From positions 868,001 through 932,000 of the forward strand of contig JBCAMK010000020.1 of the NCBI GenBank assembly GCA_038503065.1: a stretch of DNA of 64,000 bases. The letters run 5' to 3'. The notes beneath the pieces are model-generated. The model searched no databases, was not told the DNA's origin, and worked only from the letters and a program-made list of their open reading frames with translations. Shown here in pieces: positions 33,825 through 45,419 of this stretch (within the stretch, counting starts at the first letter, position 1; every line of letters starts with the position of its first letter). Both the position numbers and the translations under genes were made by a program. This stretch comes from Paragyromitra xinjiangensis (taxonomy: Eukaryota > Ascomycota > Pezizomycetes > Pezizales > Discinaceae).

Positions 33825-34090
33825 GTTACACCCCACCCTTATTGATGTATCCAACCTTCAGGGGTCTTCGGACCTGGTGGAAGGAGTGCTATAGGCACAA
33901 ATCAAGCGATGGTAAAGGAAGAATGCCCAGGGTAGTCTTGACACTGTGAGAGGGAGTCACTAGATCGGGGTATTAACACATTCACTGATGACGAGCCTAG
34001 AAGAGGCTGAGTTGGAACTGGCGGAGGATTAGTTAGTTTTGTTTTGTTTTGTTTTATGTTCCTGTTGGGTTTTCTTCTGCTGTACGCCAT

Positions 34091-34103
34091 ATCCGTTTCG
34101 GAT
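34091..34103 (+). other. Family B 3' hairpin upstream of the tail
   Basis: ATCCG-TTT-CGGAT is a perfect 5-bp stem with a 3-nt loop, about 25 nt before the AATA tail. Equivalents are at 9259-9271 (identical), 1867-1879 (minus; one C-to-T that still pairs as U-G) and 1645-1657 (loop changed, four pairs kept). Such 3' hairpins are commonly the RT recognition site in LINE RNAs. That role is inferred here. Confidence 0.65.
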
Positions 34104-34140
34104 GCATGCGAGTATGAACAATAAATAAATAAATAAATAA

Positions 34141-34153
34141 CGGGTGTTTGAAG
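34141..34153. repeat. Target-site duplication of B4, right copy
   Basis: CGGGTGTTTGAAG, the partner of 31818-31830. Confidence 0.85.
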
Positions 34154-35704
34154 GTTTCGTGTGCTTCAGCACAGACAGCGCATTTGATTTCGTTTTTGCA
34201 GGTTTGTTGGTGGTGTCCATAGGCCTGGCACTTCCTGCATTGTGTGGTGGGGGAGACTGCGATGTACTCCTGTACTCTGCAAAAGGAATTGAAGAGCGGG
34301 ATTTGAGAGAGTCCGAGGGTTTCCATAGTGAACTTTTGTGGAAGGGCAATGACGATGGCAGAGTGAGTTTTGTTGGCTCTTGCCTCTGGGGTTGTGAGCC
34401 ATCTGGGGGTTTGTGCAAGGGTGAAGGTGGGGACAGAGATGGACATTTGTTCCGTGACTTTGGTCATTGTTGCCTTGGTGGGAATGCCATGGATGATGAA
34501 TTTAGACCATTTGGAATTTGGTCTGGCTTCACCGAGGGGGATCTTGAGCAATGTACATGCTGTTTCAATTTCCTTCTGGTATGCCTGGCAGATTTGTTCC
34601 GCGGATTCGTTGGGTCGGGTGGTGAGGACGAAGTTGTGTCTTGCAGTTTTGGTGCACATTAGAATGGAAGTATTGCGTGGAGCAAGTTTCTTGTTAATTG
34701 CTGCGAGGAGGGAGGAGTTGTCAATGGAGGGTGGTACATCTGCGGAGGTTTCCAGAATGATTTGTCTGTTGATGGTGGTGAATTGCGGTTGAAACAACTT
34801 CGGGGGAAGGGCCTTCTTTTTCTTGTTGCCCTTGTTGACCTTAGTGAATGGGGCGGCGGGAGCGTTTGCAGCTTGTGCATAGGTCATCGGTTTTCCATCA
34901 TTGATCTGGGGAGCTTGGGGCTTCTGGGCTGGCTGTTGGGGCTTTTGCTGATTGCCGGCTGGTGTGGAGGTGCGGGTGGGCTGATTGGTATTCCTCTCGA
35001 TGTTGGGAAGAACTCCAGCCATGTTGTTGAGGGTGGTGGACAGTTTTCCAACCATTTCCTGAAGGATCTTAGTTTGATCCGTCAGCCTGAGAATATCATT
35101 CTCCTGCATGGCGACTTTGGTGAGGAGGAGTGTGTTGTTTTCCTCGGTTTGGGTGTTGAGGCGGGCGAAGCTGGATTTCAACAGCCATGCTGTGAACTGT
35201 TCGGTATTACTCTCATCAGGGATTTCAGGCATGTAGTCTTCAGTGGCCAAAAAGTCATGAAGCCAATTGGGAGTGGAATCATCAGGAAGCTCGTGCCTGA
35301 GAGCTTCGTCGTGGTATTGAGAATCGGTGGTGAGGCCCTGGGGACCGGTGTTGAAGAGGGATTGCACAGTGGAGGATTCAGCCATCTTAGTGGATGATCC
35401 TGAGCGGGCGGGTGCTGGGGAGGGGTTGGAGAGAGTTCTTTTCTTGCCGATGAGGGGGAGGGTGAAGTTGGTACCAAAGGTCACCAGCTTCACAGGGGAT
35501 GGGGAAGGTGTGCGGGATCTCCTGGGAGGAGTCGAGGGTGAATCCAGGATGAAATAGGGCGACACGCCCGATGAAAGTGTTTGAATGCGGGGAAGTGGTG
35601 ATAAATGAAGCCGAAGAGTTAAAGACTTTTTGCTGTGTGTAACGCCGTTGCAACGTAGAACTGGTGTTTTGCAGGGATCTTTTTACTCGTGCAGGATGGT
35701 GTCC

Positions 35705-35761
35705 AATTTCCAATTTCCAATTTCAATTTATTTTAGACAGTCGCTAACCTAACTAGCTACT
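35705..35761 (-). repeat. A6/A5 junction: 3' heptamers and hairpin
   Basis: The hairpin (35761-35739), AAAATAAATTG and three heptamers abut the A5 5' end. Subfamily I. Confidence 0.9.
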
Positions 35762-35967
35762 GAATGGCACGCGTATATGAAATACATGACCTCAACCACC
35801 GCCAGCCTCAACTTCCCCTAATAAAACTAAAAGAAATACAAAACTTACTCCCGAAACTCTCTCCCAAAATAAAACAACCAAATAACAACAAAATAAAAAT
35901 TTAAAGAAATAATCCCCAACTGATCGGAAACAAAGGAAAAACTTCCCCTGCCCGATTCACCAAGAAA

Positions 35968-38900
35968 TCAATTCAACTCTAGCAGATTGGTGTTAGACAC
36001 CATATTGAGGTAATCGTTCGATGAAATTTTGGCTAACTCGTTCTCTTTAATGAAATGTAAAAGATCGAGGTGATTGTTGTTGAGGAGAATGGCACGATAC
36101 CATTGTTGCCCCAAGACGGCCGCGAAGTGGCGTTAAGGGTGCAGTTAAGAGCGAGATGAGGCGTAGAATTATTCATGCCACATGCACATGTAGATGGGGG
36201 GTTGAGGGGATTTGGATCCACCTTGGTTTGTTGAGTGCGAAGTAGCGAAATTGCTTTCGCTTGCGTTCGTCGAAGGAAGCGCAATACAGTAGGAGGGTGT
36301 AGGGCGACTGGCGTTTCAGTTGTGGATTGCCATACTCTAAGTAAATTGAGTTTGGGTTGTAAGCGGAGACAGCCTAAAGTGGTGCAAGTATGTTTGCATT
36401 GAGAAGCGAGGAGGCCCTGTTTGGCCATGGAATCTGCTATCTCGTTGCCAGAGATGTTGGTGTGTGATGGCGTCCAACGTCCCATGACAGTTGAATTCAA
36501 ATTGTGAAGGGTGTGAATATGAGATAGGGAATCTTTGAGAAACTGTCGATTTGATGTGGGATGGCCTGCGAGGGAGCGAAGGGCGTTTTGGTTGTCAACG
36601 CAGAGGTAAACCGATGTGTTGTCTGCTTGAAGGTTATGGATGAGGTAGTGCAGGGCTTCTTGAATTCCATGAATTTCTGCATCTTCGTTTTCGCATTGGT
36701 GTCCCAAGTTGCAATTGCCCTGGAAGGAAGCTGTGGTGGTACCATATTGTATGAGTTGAATGTTCCATCCAGACGCGGTGATTCCGTCTTCTGATTTGGA
36801 TCCATCGGAATAGAGTACCCAGGCTTTGGAAAGACTGTGAAGCCAGTCCATGTGGGTGAGTGTGGCGGATTGTTTGGTGCCCTCTATGTGGATGTCGGCG
36901 TCGCTGAGGAAATGGTCAGAAGGTAGGGATGGATCTTCAAGTGGAGGGCCGGATAATAGCTTAGATAAGAGGGATCCAACCCTCTGTAGTCCAGTGCCTT
37001 TGAAGTCTGTGGGATGAAGGTGGGTGAGGAGATTTTGGTGTAATGGATGGTTGGGGTTTCTTAAAATGCGGATGCCATAGCTTTGTGTCCGCATGTCGAG
37101 TAGGAGGTTGAGGGGGGCTAAGCCCGCCTCTGGTAGGAGTTTGTGAATGGGGGTGAACTTTGGAAGACCGGAGATGAGACGGGCGGCACGGTGATAAGTG
37201 GGTGCAATCCTATCTAGTATGCTTTGGGTGCCCGTCCACCACACTTCGGAGCCATAGAGTGTGGCTGGGAGGATGATGGTAAGGGTGAGTTGGTGTATTA
37301 AATTGGGTGTGGGTCCTTTGTTTTTGATGAGGTTATTCACCAAGTATAGGGAGGTCCTGAGGCAGGAGGCTGCTTGTTGACTGTGGGTGTGGAAGTTTAG
37401 TCTCTGGTCTAGAAGGATGTCCAGAGTCTTGATGTGTGGGGAGGGGGATATTTCTGTATTAAAAATTTTTATTGGTTGTGAAGGGGGTTGAGGAGTGCTT
37501 GTGGCGATAAGGTGAATTAACTCCGTCTTCGCTTGTGAAAAGGTAATGTTTAGAAAGGAAGCGCGGAGTGTTTTGGCAGTGTGTCTTTCGGCTAGTCGTT
37601 TGTAGCGAAGGCAGGGGTTTTCGCTAATTGCAAGGCAGTGTCATCATCAATATAGATGGTAGAAGATTCAGTTGGGTGAGGATCGGTGGGGGGGTCAAGT
37701 GCAGCAGCATAAATAACGAATGCTATAGAAGAGAGAGGGGAGCCTTGTGGAAGTCCAACTAATAATGGTAGTGGGGTTTCCAATTCATTATTGATTCAGA
37801 AGGCTAGCCTGCGATTTGAAGTGAAGCTGTGCATCCATTTGACGCACCATGCTGGGAAGTTGTAGTGCTCGAGGATGTTGATAAGATGAGGGTGTGAAAC
37901 GCAATTGAAAGCGCCATCAATATCAGTAGCTAAAATAGAGGGGCGGAGAGGGGCTCTTGAGGCTTTCCTGTCGTTGCCCAGGGTGGGGATGAGAACTTGT
38001 TTCTGGGCAGTGGTAAGGATTATATGTAAGGAATCAGTGGCAGATATGCCTGTTCTGGCTCCTGTGTGGTGTGGTTGTATGGAGCCATTTAAAGTGGCGC
38101 ATTTTTCGAGTCTTTTGGCAACTATCTTCTCTAGAAGTTTGCCGAAGCAAGAAAGGAGGGAAACTGGGCGATAAGTCTTGGGGGAAGAATAATTGGCTTT
38201 GTTTGATTTTGGAATGGGTACGCAATGGGTGATTTTCCATTGTTCAGGCATGATTCCAAGCTGAAGTAGATTATTAAAAAGTGTGGTAAATAAGGAAGGT
38301 CGGGCTCGGTGAGTTTTGCGCAGCGTGATGTAATTGATGCCATCAGGACCAACTGCCGTACGCATGTTGGATTTCTGGAGTAGCAGGTCAATTTCCTCCG
38401 CTGAAACTAAGTAGGGGAAAGAGGTGGTGTCGGAAATGGGAGTTTTTAGGAAATTAGGTGAAAAGTTAGGTGGGATTGTTTGTGGAGGAAAGAAGGTATT
38501 GCGGAAGGCCATGGCAATGCCTTCAATGCTTTCTTGTTGGGCAATGGATGGTATGTTGGGTTTGTTTCTTGCTGATGCGCTGTTGAGTAGGTTCCAGGCT
38601 GAGCTTGGACTGATGTCTTTAAGGGAGCGGTGCCAGTGATCCCATTTGGCGAGGGTGATTTCAGATTTGTATGCTTTGCGGATGGAAATGGCAATGCTTC
38701 TGAGGTGGGGGGAGGATTTAGGTTTTCTGGTTTCCGATTCGATTCAAGATAGCTTTCTTTTCAGCTTGCTGAGGTTTGGAGTCCACCAGGTTTTGGCGTA
38801 AGTTCTGGGTTTGGAAAGGGGGACTGTTTCTTCTACGGCCCTGTTAATGAGGTTGGTGATATGGGAGAGAGTGGAGGTGGCCGTTTCCTCGTTCCTGAAT

Positions 38901-39697
38901 ACCAGGGGTATAGCTGCGTCCTTTATGACTTGGTGGAATGCTGGCCAGTTGGTTTTTGAGTATAAGCGTCTGCTGGTGTACTCAGGTGGGTGTATGTAGA
39001 GAGTGGTGTATAGGGTGATGTGGTCAGAATTGTGAGGACAAGCAGGTGGGGCGGACCAAGGACCGCAGACATCGGATAGGCCACGGGCTAAAGTGATGTC
39101 CACTATGGAGGGCTGGTTTCTGTTTCTGGGGAAGTGAGTGAGGGTTCCAGGTTTGTTAAGGAGGCGGAAGTCCATGTTTTCCAGCCATTCAATGATGGTG
39201 TTGGTTATGGATATGCGTTTGGAGAAGAGGTATTGACGGGTTTCTGCGATAGGACCATACCACCATGGGTGGTGGAGGTTGAAGTCGCCCGCTAATATTG
39301 TGTTGTGGTGAAACTGGTGTGTGAGGAGTGGTAGGTGATTGTCGCTTGTGCGTGGTTGAATGTATATATTGCAAATTTCAAAAGTTAGATATGGCAATTT
39401 AATGAGAAGTGAAATGATGTTGGGATTTGGTGCTAGTGTGGTTGTTATTTTTGTGTTTTTGAGGTTTTTCTTGATGTATATAACGACTTTGCATAACGTG
39501 GAAGGAAAGAAAGCGTCAGAGCTCTGTGAAATTGGAGGAAGATTGTCATGGTCGAGCCAGGGTTCCTGGAGCATGAGAATTAGGGAGGATGGTGTTTGAT
39601 TATGATTCATGATTGCTGATAAAGTTGAGGCATGTCCTTTGGCGCAGTTCAGCTGCTGCACCTTGGCTATGCCTGGTGTGGATGGTTGTGGCTGCAT
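35968..39697 (-). pseudogene. LINE ORF2 (EEP-RT-RNase H), A6, stops and frameshifts
   Basis: Stops: TGA 38746-38744 (Trp in LSWIES) and TGA 37798-37796 (Arg in LAFRIN). A 1-nt deletion near 37600 (after the YIDDD motif, in ATKRLAER) and another near 36100 (in GNNWYQAI) shift the frame. The endonuclease domain before the first stop is complete. RT and RNase H are readable in pieces. Confidence 0.9.
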
Positions 39698-41106
39698 TAA
39701 GCAGTAGTGGTGGTAATTCGGGAGGATTTGAGGCTCTCAGTGAGCTTGGTGTAGGAGATGCAAACTTTGCGCTCATAGGCCTTATGACCCTGGTTGCAAT
39801 TGGCGCAGCGAATTGGGGGGTGAGTGCACTTGGAGCCAGCCGGGCATCCAGAGGTGGTACATGGGTGTTTGAAGGTTTCATGTGCCTCAGCACAGACAGC
39901 GCATTTGATTTCACTTTTGCATCTTTGCTGGTGATGTCCATAAGCCTGGCATTTCCTGCATTGTGTGGTGGGGGAAACTGCAATGTATTCCTGTACCCTG
40001 CAAAAGGAGTTGAAAAGTGGGATTTGTGAAAGTCCGAGGGTTTCCATGGTGAATTTTTGTGGGAGGGCGATGACGATGGCGGAGTGGGTTTTGTTGGCCC
40101 TGGCTTCTGGGGTTGTGAGCCATCTGGGGGTTTGGGCGAGAGTGAATGTGGGGACGGAGATGGACATTTGTTCAGCAACTTCGGCCATTGTTGCCTTAGT
40201 GGGAATGCCATGAATGATGAATTTAGACCATTTGGAATTTGGTCTGGCTTCGCCGAGGGGGATCTTGAGCAGTGTGCATGCCGTTTCAATTTCCTTCTGA
40301 TAGGCCTGGCAGATTTGTTCCGCGGATTCGTCAGGTCGGGTGGTAAGGACAAAATTGTGTCTCGCAGTTTTGGTGCACATTAGGATGGAAGTGTTGCGTG
40401 GAGCAAGTTCCTTGTTGATTGCTGCGAGGAGTGAGGAGTTGTCAATGGAGGGTGGTACATCTGCGGAGGTTTCCAGAATGATTTGCCTGTTGATGGTGGT
40501 GAATTGTGGTTGAAACAACTTGCGGGGAAGGGCCTTCTTTTTCTTGTTGCCCTTATTGACCTTGGTGAATGGAGCGGCAGGGGCATTTGCGGCTTGTGCA
40601 TAGGTCATCGGTTTTCCGTCATTAAGCTGGGGGACCTGGGGTTTTTGGGCCGGCTGTTGAGGTTTTTGTTGGTTGCCGGCTGGTATGGAGGTGCGGGTGG
40701 GCTGATTGGTGTTTTTCTCAATATTGCGAAGAGCTCCAGCCATGTTGTTGAGGGTGGTGGAGAGTTTTCCAACCATTTCTTGAAGGATCTTAGTCTGATC
40801 CATGAGCCTGAGGATATCGTTTTCCTGCATGGCAACTTTGGCAAGGAGGAGGTTGTTATTTTCCTCGGTCTGTGTGTTGAGTCGAGCAAAGCTGGATTTC
40901 AACAGCCATGCCGTGAATTGTTCGGTGTTCCCTTCATCTGGGATCTCGGGCATGTAATCTTCGGTGGCTGAGAAATCACGCAGCCAGTTGGGAGTAGAAT
41001 CATCGGGAAGCTCATGCATGAGAGCTTCGTCGTGGTACTGAGAATCGGTGGTGAGGCCCTGGGGGCCAGTGTTGAAGAGGGATTGTGCAGTGGAGGATTC
41101 AGCCAT
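39697..41106 (-). CDS. LINE ORF1, A6, intact (CCHC RNP protein)
   Basis: 469 aa from ATG 41106. The start was chosen because it is the first ATG in a 319-nt leader and has a purine at -3 and G at +4. Residues 1-70 are acidic and Ser/Thr-rich. About 75-130 form a coiled coil (LLLAKVAMQENDILRL, KILQEMVGKLSTTLNNM) that could oligomerise. About 131-165 are Gln/Pro-rich, and a basic patch GNKKKKALP follows near 185. A central region (about 200-380) contains the PRWLTTPEAR motif. Three knuckles lie near 385-455: CRKCQAYGHHQQRC (CX2CX4HX4C), then CX2CX3HX6C and CX2CX3HX7C. Probable role: LINE RNA binding. No RRM was confidently recognised. The TAA overlaps the ORF2 ATG. Confidence 0.92.
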   Translation of the reverse strand: MAESSTAQSLFNTGPQGLTTDSQYHDEALMHELPDDSTPNWLRDFSATEDYMPEIPDEGNTEQFTAWLLKSSFARLNTQTEENNNLLLAKVAMQENDILRLMDQTKILQEMVGKLSTTLNNMAGALRNIEKNTNQPTRTSIPAGNQQKPQQPAQKPQVPQLNDGKPMTYAQAANAPAAPFTKVNKGNKKKKALPRKLFQPQFTTINRQIILETSADVPPSIDNSSLLAAINKELAPRNTSILMCTKTARHNFVLTTRPDESAEQICQAYQKEIETACTLLKIPLGEARPNSKWSKFIIHGIPTKATMAEVAEQMSISVPTFTLAQTPRWLTTPEARANKTHSAIVIALPQKFTMETLGLSQIPLFNSFCRVQEYIAVSPTTQCRKCQAYGHHQQRCKSEIKCAVCAEAHETFKHPCTTSGCPAGSKCTHPPIRCANCNQGHKAYERKVCISYTKLTESLKSSRITTTTA

Positions 41107-41425
41107 CTTTGTGGGGGAACCTGAGCGGGCGGGAGCTGGTGAAGGGTTGGACAGAGTTCTTTTCTTGCCGATGAGGGGGAGGGTGAAGTTGGTGCCGAAG
41201 GTCACCAGCTTCACAGGAGATGGGGAGGGTGTGCGAGATCTCCTGGGAGGAGTTGAGGGCGAATCCAGGATGAAATGGGGCGGAGCGCCCGATAAAAGTG
41301 TTTGAGTGCGGGGAAGTGGTGATAAATGAAGCCGAAGAGTTAAAGACTTTTTGCAGTGTGTAACGCGGTTGCAACGTAGAACTGTTGTTTTGCAGGGATC
41401 TTTTTACTCGTGCAGGATGGTGTCC

Positions 41426-41482
41426 AATTTCCAATTTCCAATTTCAATTTATTTTAGACAGTCGCTAACCTAACTAGCTACT
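41426..41482 (-). repeat. A7/A6 junction: 3' heptamers and hairpin
   Basis: The hairpin (41482-41460), AAAATAAATTG and three heptamers abut the A6 5' end. Subfamily I. Confidence 0.9.
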
Positions 41483-41687
41483 GAATGGCACCCGTATATG
41501 AAATACATGACCTCAACCACCGCCAACCTCGGCCTCCCCTGATAAATACTTAAAGGAAAATACAAAACATACTCCCAAAACTCATCCCCGAAATGAAATG
41601 ACAATAAAATAATAACAATTTTAAAGAAATAATCCCCAACTGACCGGAAACAAAGGAAAAACTTCCCCCGCCCGGTTCACCAAGAAA

Positions 41688-44600
41688 TCAATTCAATTCT
41701 AGCAGATTGGTGTTTGACACCATATTGAGGTATTCGTTCGATGAGATTGTGGCTAACTCGTTCTCCTTTATAAAATGTAAGAGGTCGAGGTGGTTGTTAT
41801 TGAGGAGGATGGCCTGATACCAGTTGTTGCCCCAGGACGGTCGCGAAGCGGCGTTGAGGGTGCAACTGAGAGCGAGGTGAGGTGAGGAATTAATCATGCC
41901 ACATGCACATGTAGATGAGGGGTTGAGGGGATTTGGATCCGCCTTGGTTTGTTGAGTGCGGAGTAGCGAAATTGCTTTCGCTTGCGTTCGTCGAAGGAAG
42001 CGCAAGACGGTGGGAGGGTGTAGAGCAACTGGTGTTTCAGTTGTGGATTGCCATGCTCTGAGTAGGTTAAGTTTGGGTTGTAGACGGAGCCAACCTAAAG
42101 TGGTGCAAGTGTGTTTGCATTGAGGAGCGAGAAGGCCCTGTTTGGCCATAGAATCTGCTATTTCGTTGCCTGGAATGTTGGTGTGTGATGGAGTCCATTG
42201 TCCCATGACAGTTGAATTCAAATTGTGAAGAGTGTGAATATGAAATAAGGAATCTTTGAGAAATTGTCGATTTGATGTGGGATGGCCTGCGAGGGAACGG
42301 AGGGCATTTTGATTGTCGACACAAAGGTAGACTGGTATGTTATCTGCTTGAAGATTGTGGATAAGGTAGTGCAGGGCTTCTTGGATTCCGTGAATCTCTG
42401 CATCTTCGTTCTCGCATTGGTGTCCCAGGTTGCAATTGCCCTGGAAGGAAGCAATGGTGGTGCCGTACTGGATGAATTGAATGTTCCATCCAGAAGCGGT
42501 GATTCCGTCTTCTGATTTGGATCCGTCGGAGTAGAGTACCTAGGCTTTGGAGAGGCTGTGTAGCCAGTCCATGTGGGTGAGAGCTGCGGATTGTTTGGTG
42601 CCCTCTATATGAATATCGGAATCACTGAGGAATGGATAGGAAGGTAGGGATGGATCTTCAAGAGGTGGGCCGGATAATAATTTGGATAGGAGGGAGCCAA
42701 CCCTCTGTATTCCAGTGCCTTTGAAGTCTGTGGGATAGAGGTGGGCAAGGAGATTTCGGTGTAATGGATGATTGGGGTTTCTTAAAATACGGATGCCATA
42801 AATTTGTGTTCGCATGTCAAGTAGGAGGTTGAGGGGGGCCAAGCCCGCCTCTGGTAGGAGTCTATGGATAGGGGTGAATTTTGGGAGTCCGGAAATGAGA
42901 CGGGCGGCACGGTGATAAGCAGGTGCAATCCTGTCTAGTATGCTTTGGGTGCCTGTCCACCACACCTCGGAACCATAGAGTGCTGCTGGGAGAATGATGG
43001 TGAGGGTGAGTTGGTGTATTAGATTAGGTGTAGGACCTTTATTCTTGATGAGGTTGTTCACCAAGTATAGGGAGGTTCTGAGGCGGGAAGCTGCTTGTTG
43101 ACTGTGGGTGTGAAAATTCAGTCTCTGGTCCAGGAGAATGCCCAGAGTTTTGATGTGTGGGGAGGGGGGTATTTCTGTGTCAAAGATTTTGATTGATTGT
43201 GAAGGGGGTTGAGGAGTGCTTGTAGCGATGAGGTGAATCAGCTCAGTCTTCGCTTGTGAAAATGTGATGTTGAGGAAAGAGGCACGGAGCGTTTTGACGT
43301 TGTGTCTTTCGGCTAATCATTTGGTGGCGAAGGCAGGAGTTTTCGCTAATTGCAAGGCAGTGTCATCATCAATAAAGATGGTAGATGATTCAGTTGGATG
43401 TGGCTCGGTGGGGGGATCAAGTGCAGCAGCATAAATGACAAATGCTACAGAAGAAAGGGGGGAGCCTTGTGGGAGTCCGACTGATAATGGTTGGGGGGTT
43501 TCCAATTCATTATTGATTCGGAAGGCTAGCCTGCGATTTGAAGTGAAGCTGCGCATCCAGTTGACACACCATGCTGGGAATTTATAGTGCTTGAGGATGT
43601 CGATTAGGTGGAAATTTGAAACGCAATTGAACGCGCCATCGATGTCAGTGGCTAGGATGGAGGGGCGAAGAGGGGCTCTTGAGGCTCTCCTGTCGTTGCC
43701 CAGGTTGGGGATGAGAACTTGTTTCTGAGCAATGGTGAGAATTGCGAGCAGGGAATCAGTGGCAGATATGCCTATCCTGGCTCCTGTGTGGTGAGGTTTT
43801 ATAGAGCCATTCAAAGTGGCGCATTTTTCAAGTCTTTTGGCAACTATCTTCTCTAGGAGTTTGCCGAAGCAGGAGAGAAGGGAAACTGGGCGATAGCTCT
43901 TGGGGGAAGAGTAATCAGCTTTGTTTGATTTTGGAATGGGTACGCAATGAGTAATCTTCCATTGTTCAGGTATGATCCCAAGCTGGAGTAGGTTGTTAAA
44001 AAGCATGGTAAATAGGGAGGGTCGGGCTCGGTGAGTTTCACGCAAGGTGATGTAGTTGATGCCGTCAGGACCAACTGCTGTGCGCATGTTGGATCTGTGG
44101 AGTAGCAGATCAATTTCCTCCGCTGAAACTAGGTAGGGGAAGGAAGTGGTGTCGGATGTGGGTGTTTTTAAGAAGTTGGGTGGGAAATTGGGTGGAACTG
44201 TTTGTGGAGGGAAGAAGGTGTTGCGGAAGGCTATGGCGATGCCTTCGTTGCTTTCTTGTTGATCGATGGATGGTATGCTGGGTTTGTTTTTCACCGAAGC
44301 GCTGTTGAGTAGGTTCCAGGCTGAGCTTGGGCTGATGTCCTTTAAGGAGCGGTGCCAGTGATCCCATTTGGCAAGGGTGATTTCGGATTTATATGTTTTG
44401 CGGATGGAAATGGCAATGGTTCTGAGGTGGGGGGAGGAATTGGGTTTCCTGGCTTCCGATTCGATCCAGGATAGCTTTCTTTTAAACTTGCTGAGATTTG
44501 GAGTCCACCAGGTTTTGGTGTAGGTCCTGGGTTTGGAGAGAGGGACTGTTTCTTCTACGGCCCTGTTGATGAGGTTGGTGATGTGAGATAAAGTGGAGGT

Positions 44601-45419
44601 GACCGTTTCCTCGTTTCTGAACACCAGGGGTATAGCTGCGTCTTTTATGACTTGGTGAAATGCTGGCCAGTTGGTTTTTGAATATAGGCGCCTGCTGGTG
44701 TATTCAGGTGGGTGTATGTAGAGGGTGGTATATAGGGTGATATGGTTGGAATTATGAGGGCAAGCGGGGGGGGCAGACTACGGTCCGCAGACATTGGATA
44801 GGCCACGGGCTAGGGTGAGGTCCACGATAGAAGGTTGGTTTCCATTTCTGGGGAAATGGGTGAGGGTTCCGGGTTTGTTGAGAAGGCGAAAGTCCATGTT
44901 TTCCAGCCATTCAATGATGGTGTTGGTTATGGATGTGCGTTTGGAAAAGAGGTATTGACGGGTTTCTGCAATGAGACCATACCACCATGGGTGGTGGAGG
45001 TTGAAATCGCCCGCTAATATTGTGTTGTGGTGAAATTGGTGTGTGAGGAGTGGTAGGTGATTATTGCTTGTTTGTGGTTGAATGTATATGTTGCAGACTT
45101 CAATGGTTAGATGTTGCAATTTAATGAGAAGAGAAATAATGTTGGGATTTGGTGCTAATGTGGTTGTTATTTTTGCGTTTTTGAGGTTTTTCTTAATATG
45201 TATAACAACTTTACATGACGTGGAAGGAAAGAAAGCGTCAGAGCTTTGTGAAATTGGAGGAAGATGATTATGATCAAGCCAGGGTTCCTGGAGCATAAGA
45301 ATTAAGGAAGATGATGTTTGGTTGTGATTCATGATTGCTGAGAGCGTTGAGGCCTGTCCTTTGGCGCAGTTCAGCTGCTGCACCTTGGCTATGCCTGGTA
45401 TGGATGGTTGTGGCTGCAT
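41688..45419 (-). pseudogene. LINE ORF2 (EEP-RT-RNase H), A7, three nonsense codons
   Basis: The 1243-codon frame is fully retained. Stops: TAG 44780-44778 (Trp in CGPWSAP, inside the endonuclease), TGA 43319-43317 (Arg in ATKRLAER, after the RT catalytic motif) and TAG 42542-42540 (Trp/Val region at SKAWVLYSDG, just before the first RNase H Asp). The RT motif reads FIDD, a common functional variant. All three stops are C:G-to-T:A. Confidence 0.9.

Larger units (their letters stand above)
31831..34140 (+). mobile_element. Family B ORF1-only LINE, full length (B4)
   Basis: This 2310-bp element is inserted in A5 ORF1 in the opposite orientation, with a 13-bp target duplication. The leader (31831-32276) has no ATG, holds two ~185-bp repeats (starting near 31881 and 32067) and begins with about 12 extra bases before the ACCGACAACAAC shared by other B copies. 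After the ORF (32277-33824) comes a 316-nt 3' UTR without a gene and an (AATA)n tail. Because it interrupts A5, it inserted after A5 was in place. Confidence 0.92.
31653..35385 (-). pseudogene. LINE ORF1, A5, split by B4
   Basis: ATG 35385 (MAESSTVQSL) is open to 34154, in the second Cys/His knuckle at ETFKHP. There the frame runs into the B4 tail and ends at 34054. The remaining 3' part (31830-31653) lies on the other side of B4 and ends in TAA over the ORF2 ATG. No other lesion was seen, so the insertion is the only break. B4 splits the RNA-binding zinc region from the rest. Confidence 0.9.
27664..35704 (-). mobile_element. Family A LINE, array copy A5, full length with nested B4
   Basis: This copy is 8041 bp because family B element B4 (2310 bp) sits in its ORF1. 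Without B4 and one target duplication it is about 5.72 kb like its neighbours. ORF2 is the only uninterrupted ORF2 of the array. Subfamily I. Leader 35704-35386; 3' UTR 27918-27664, no gene seen. Confidence 0.93.
35705..41425 (-). mobile_element. Family A LINE, array copy A6, full length
   Basis: 5721 bp. ORF1 is intact and ORF2 is broken by two stops and two small deletions. The leader (41425-41107) carries the variant CGCGTTACACACTGC that is otherwise seen only in A9, while the 3' UTR is subfamily I, unlike A9. This makes the copy a mosaic. 3' UTR 35967-35705, no gene seen. Confidence 0.93.
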
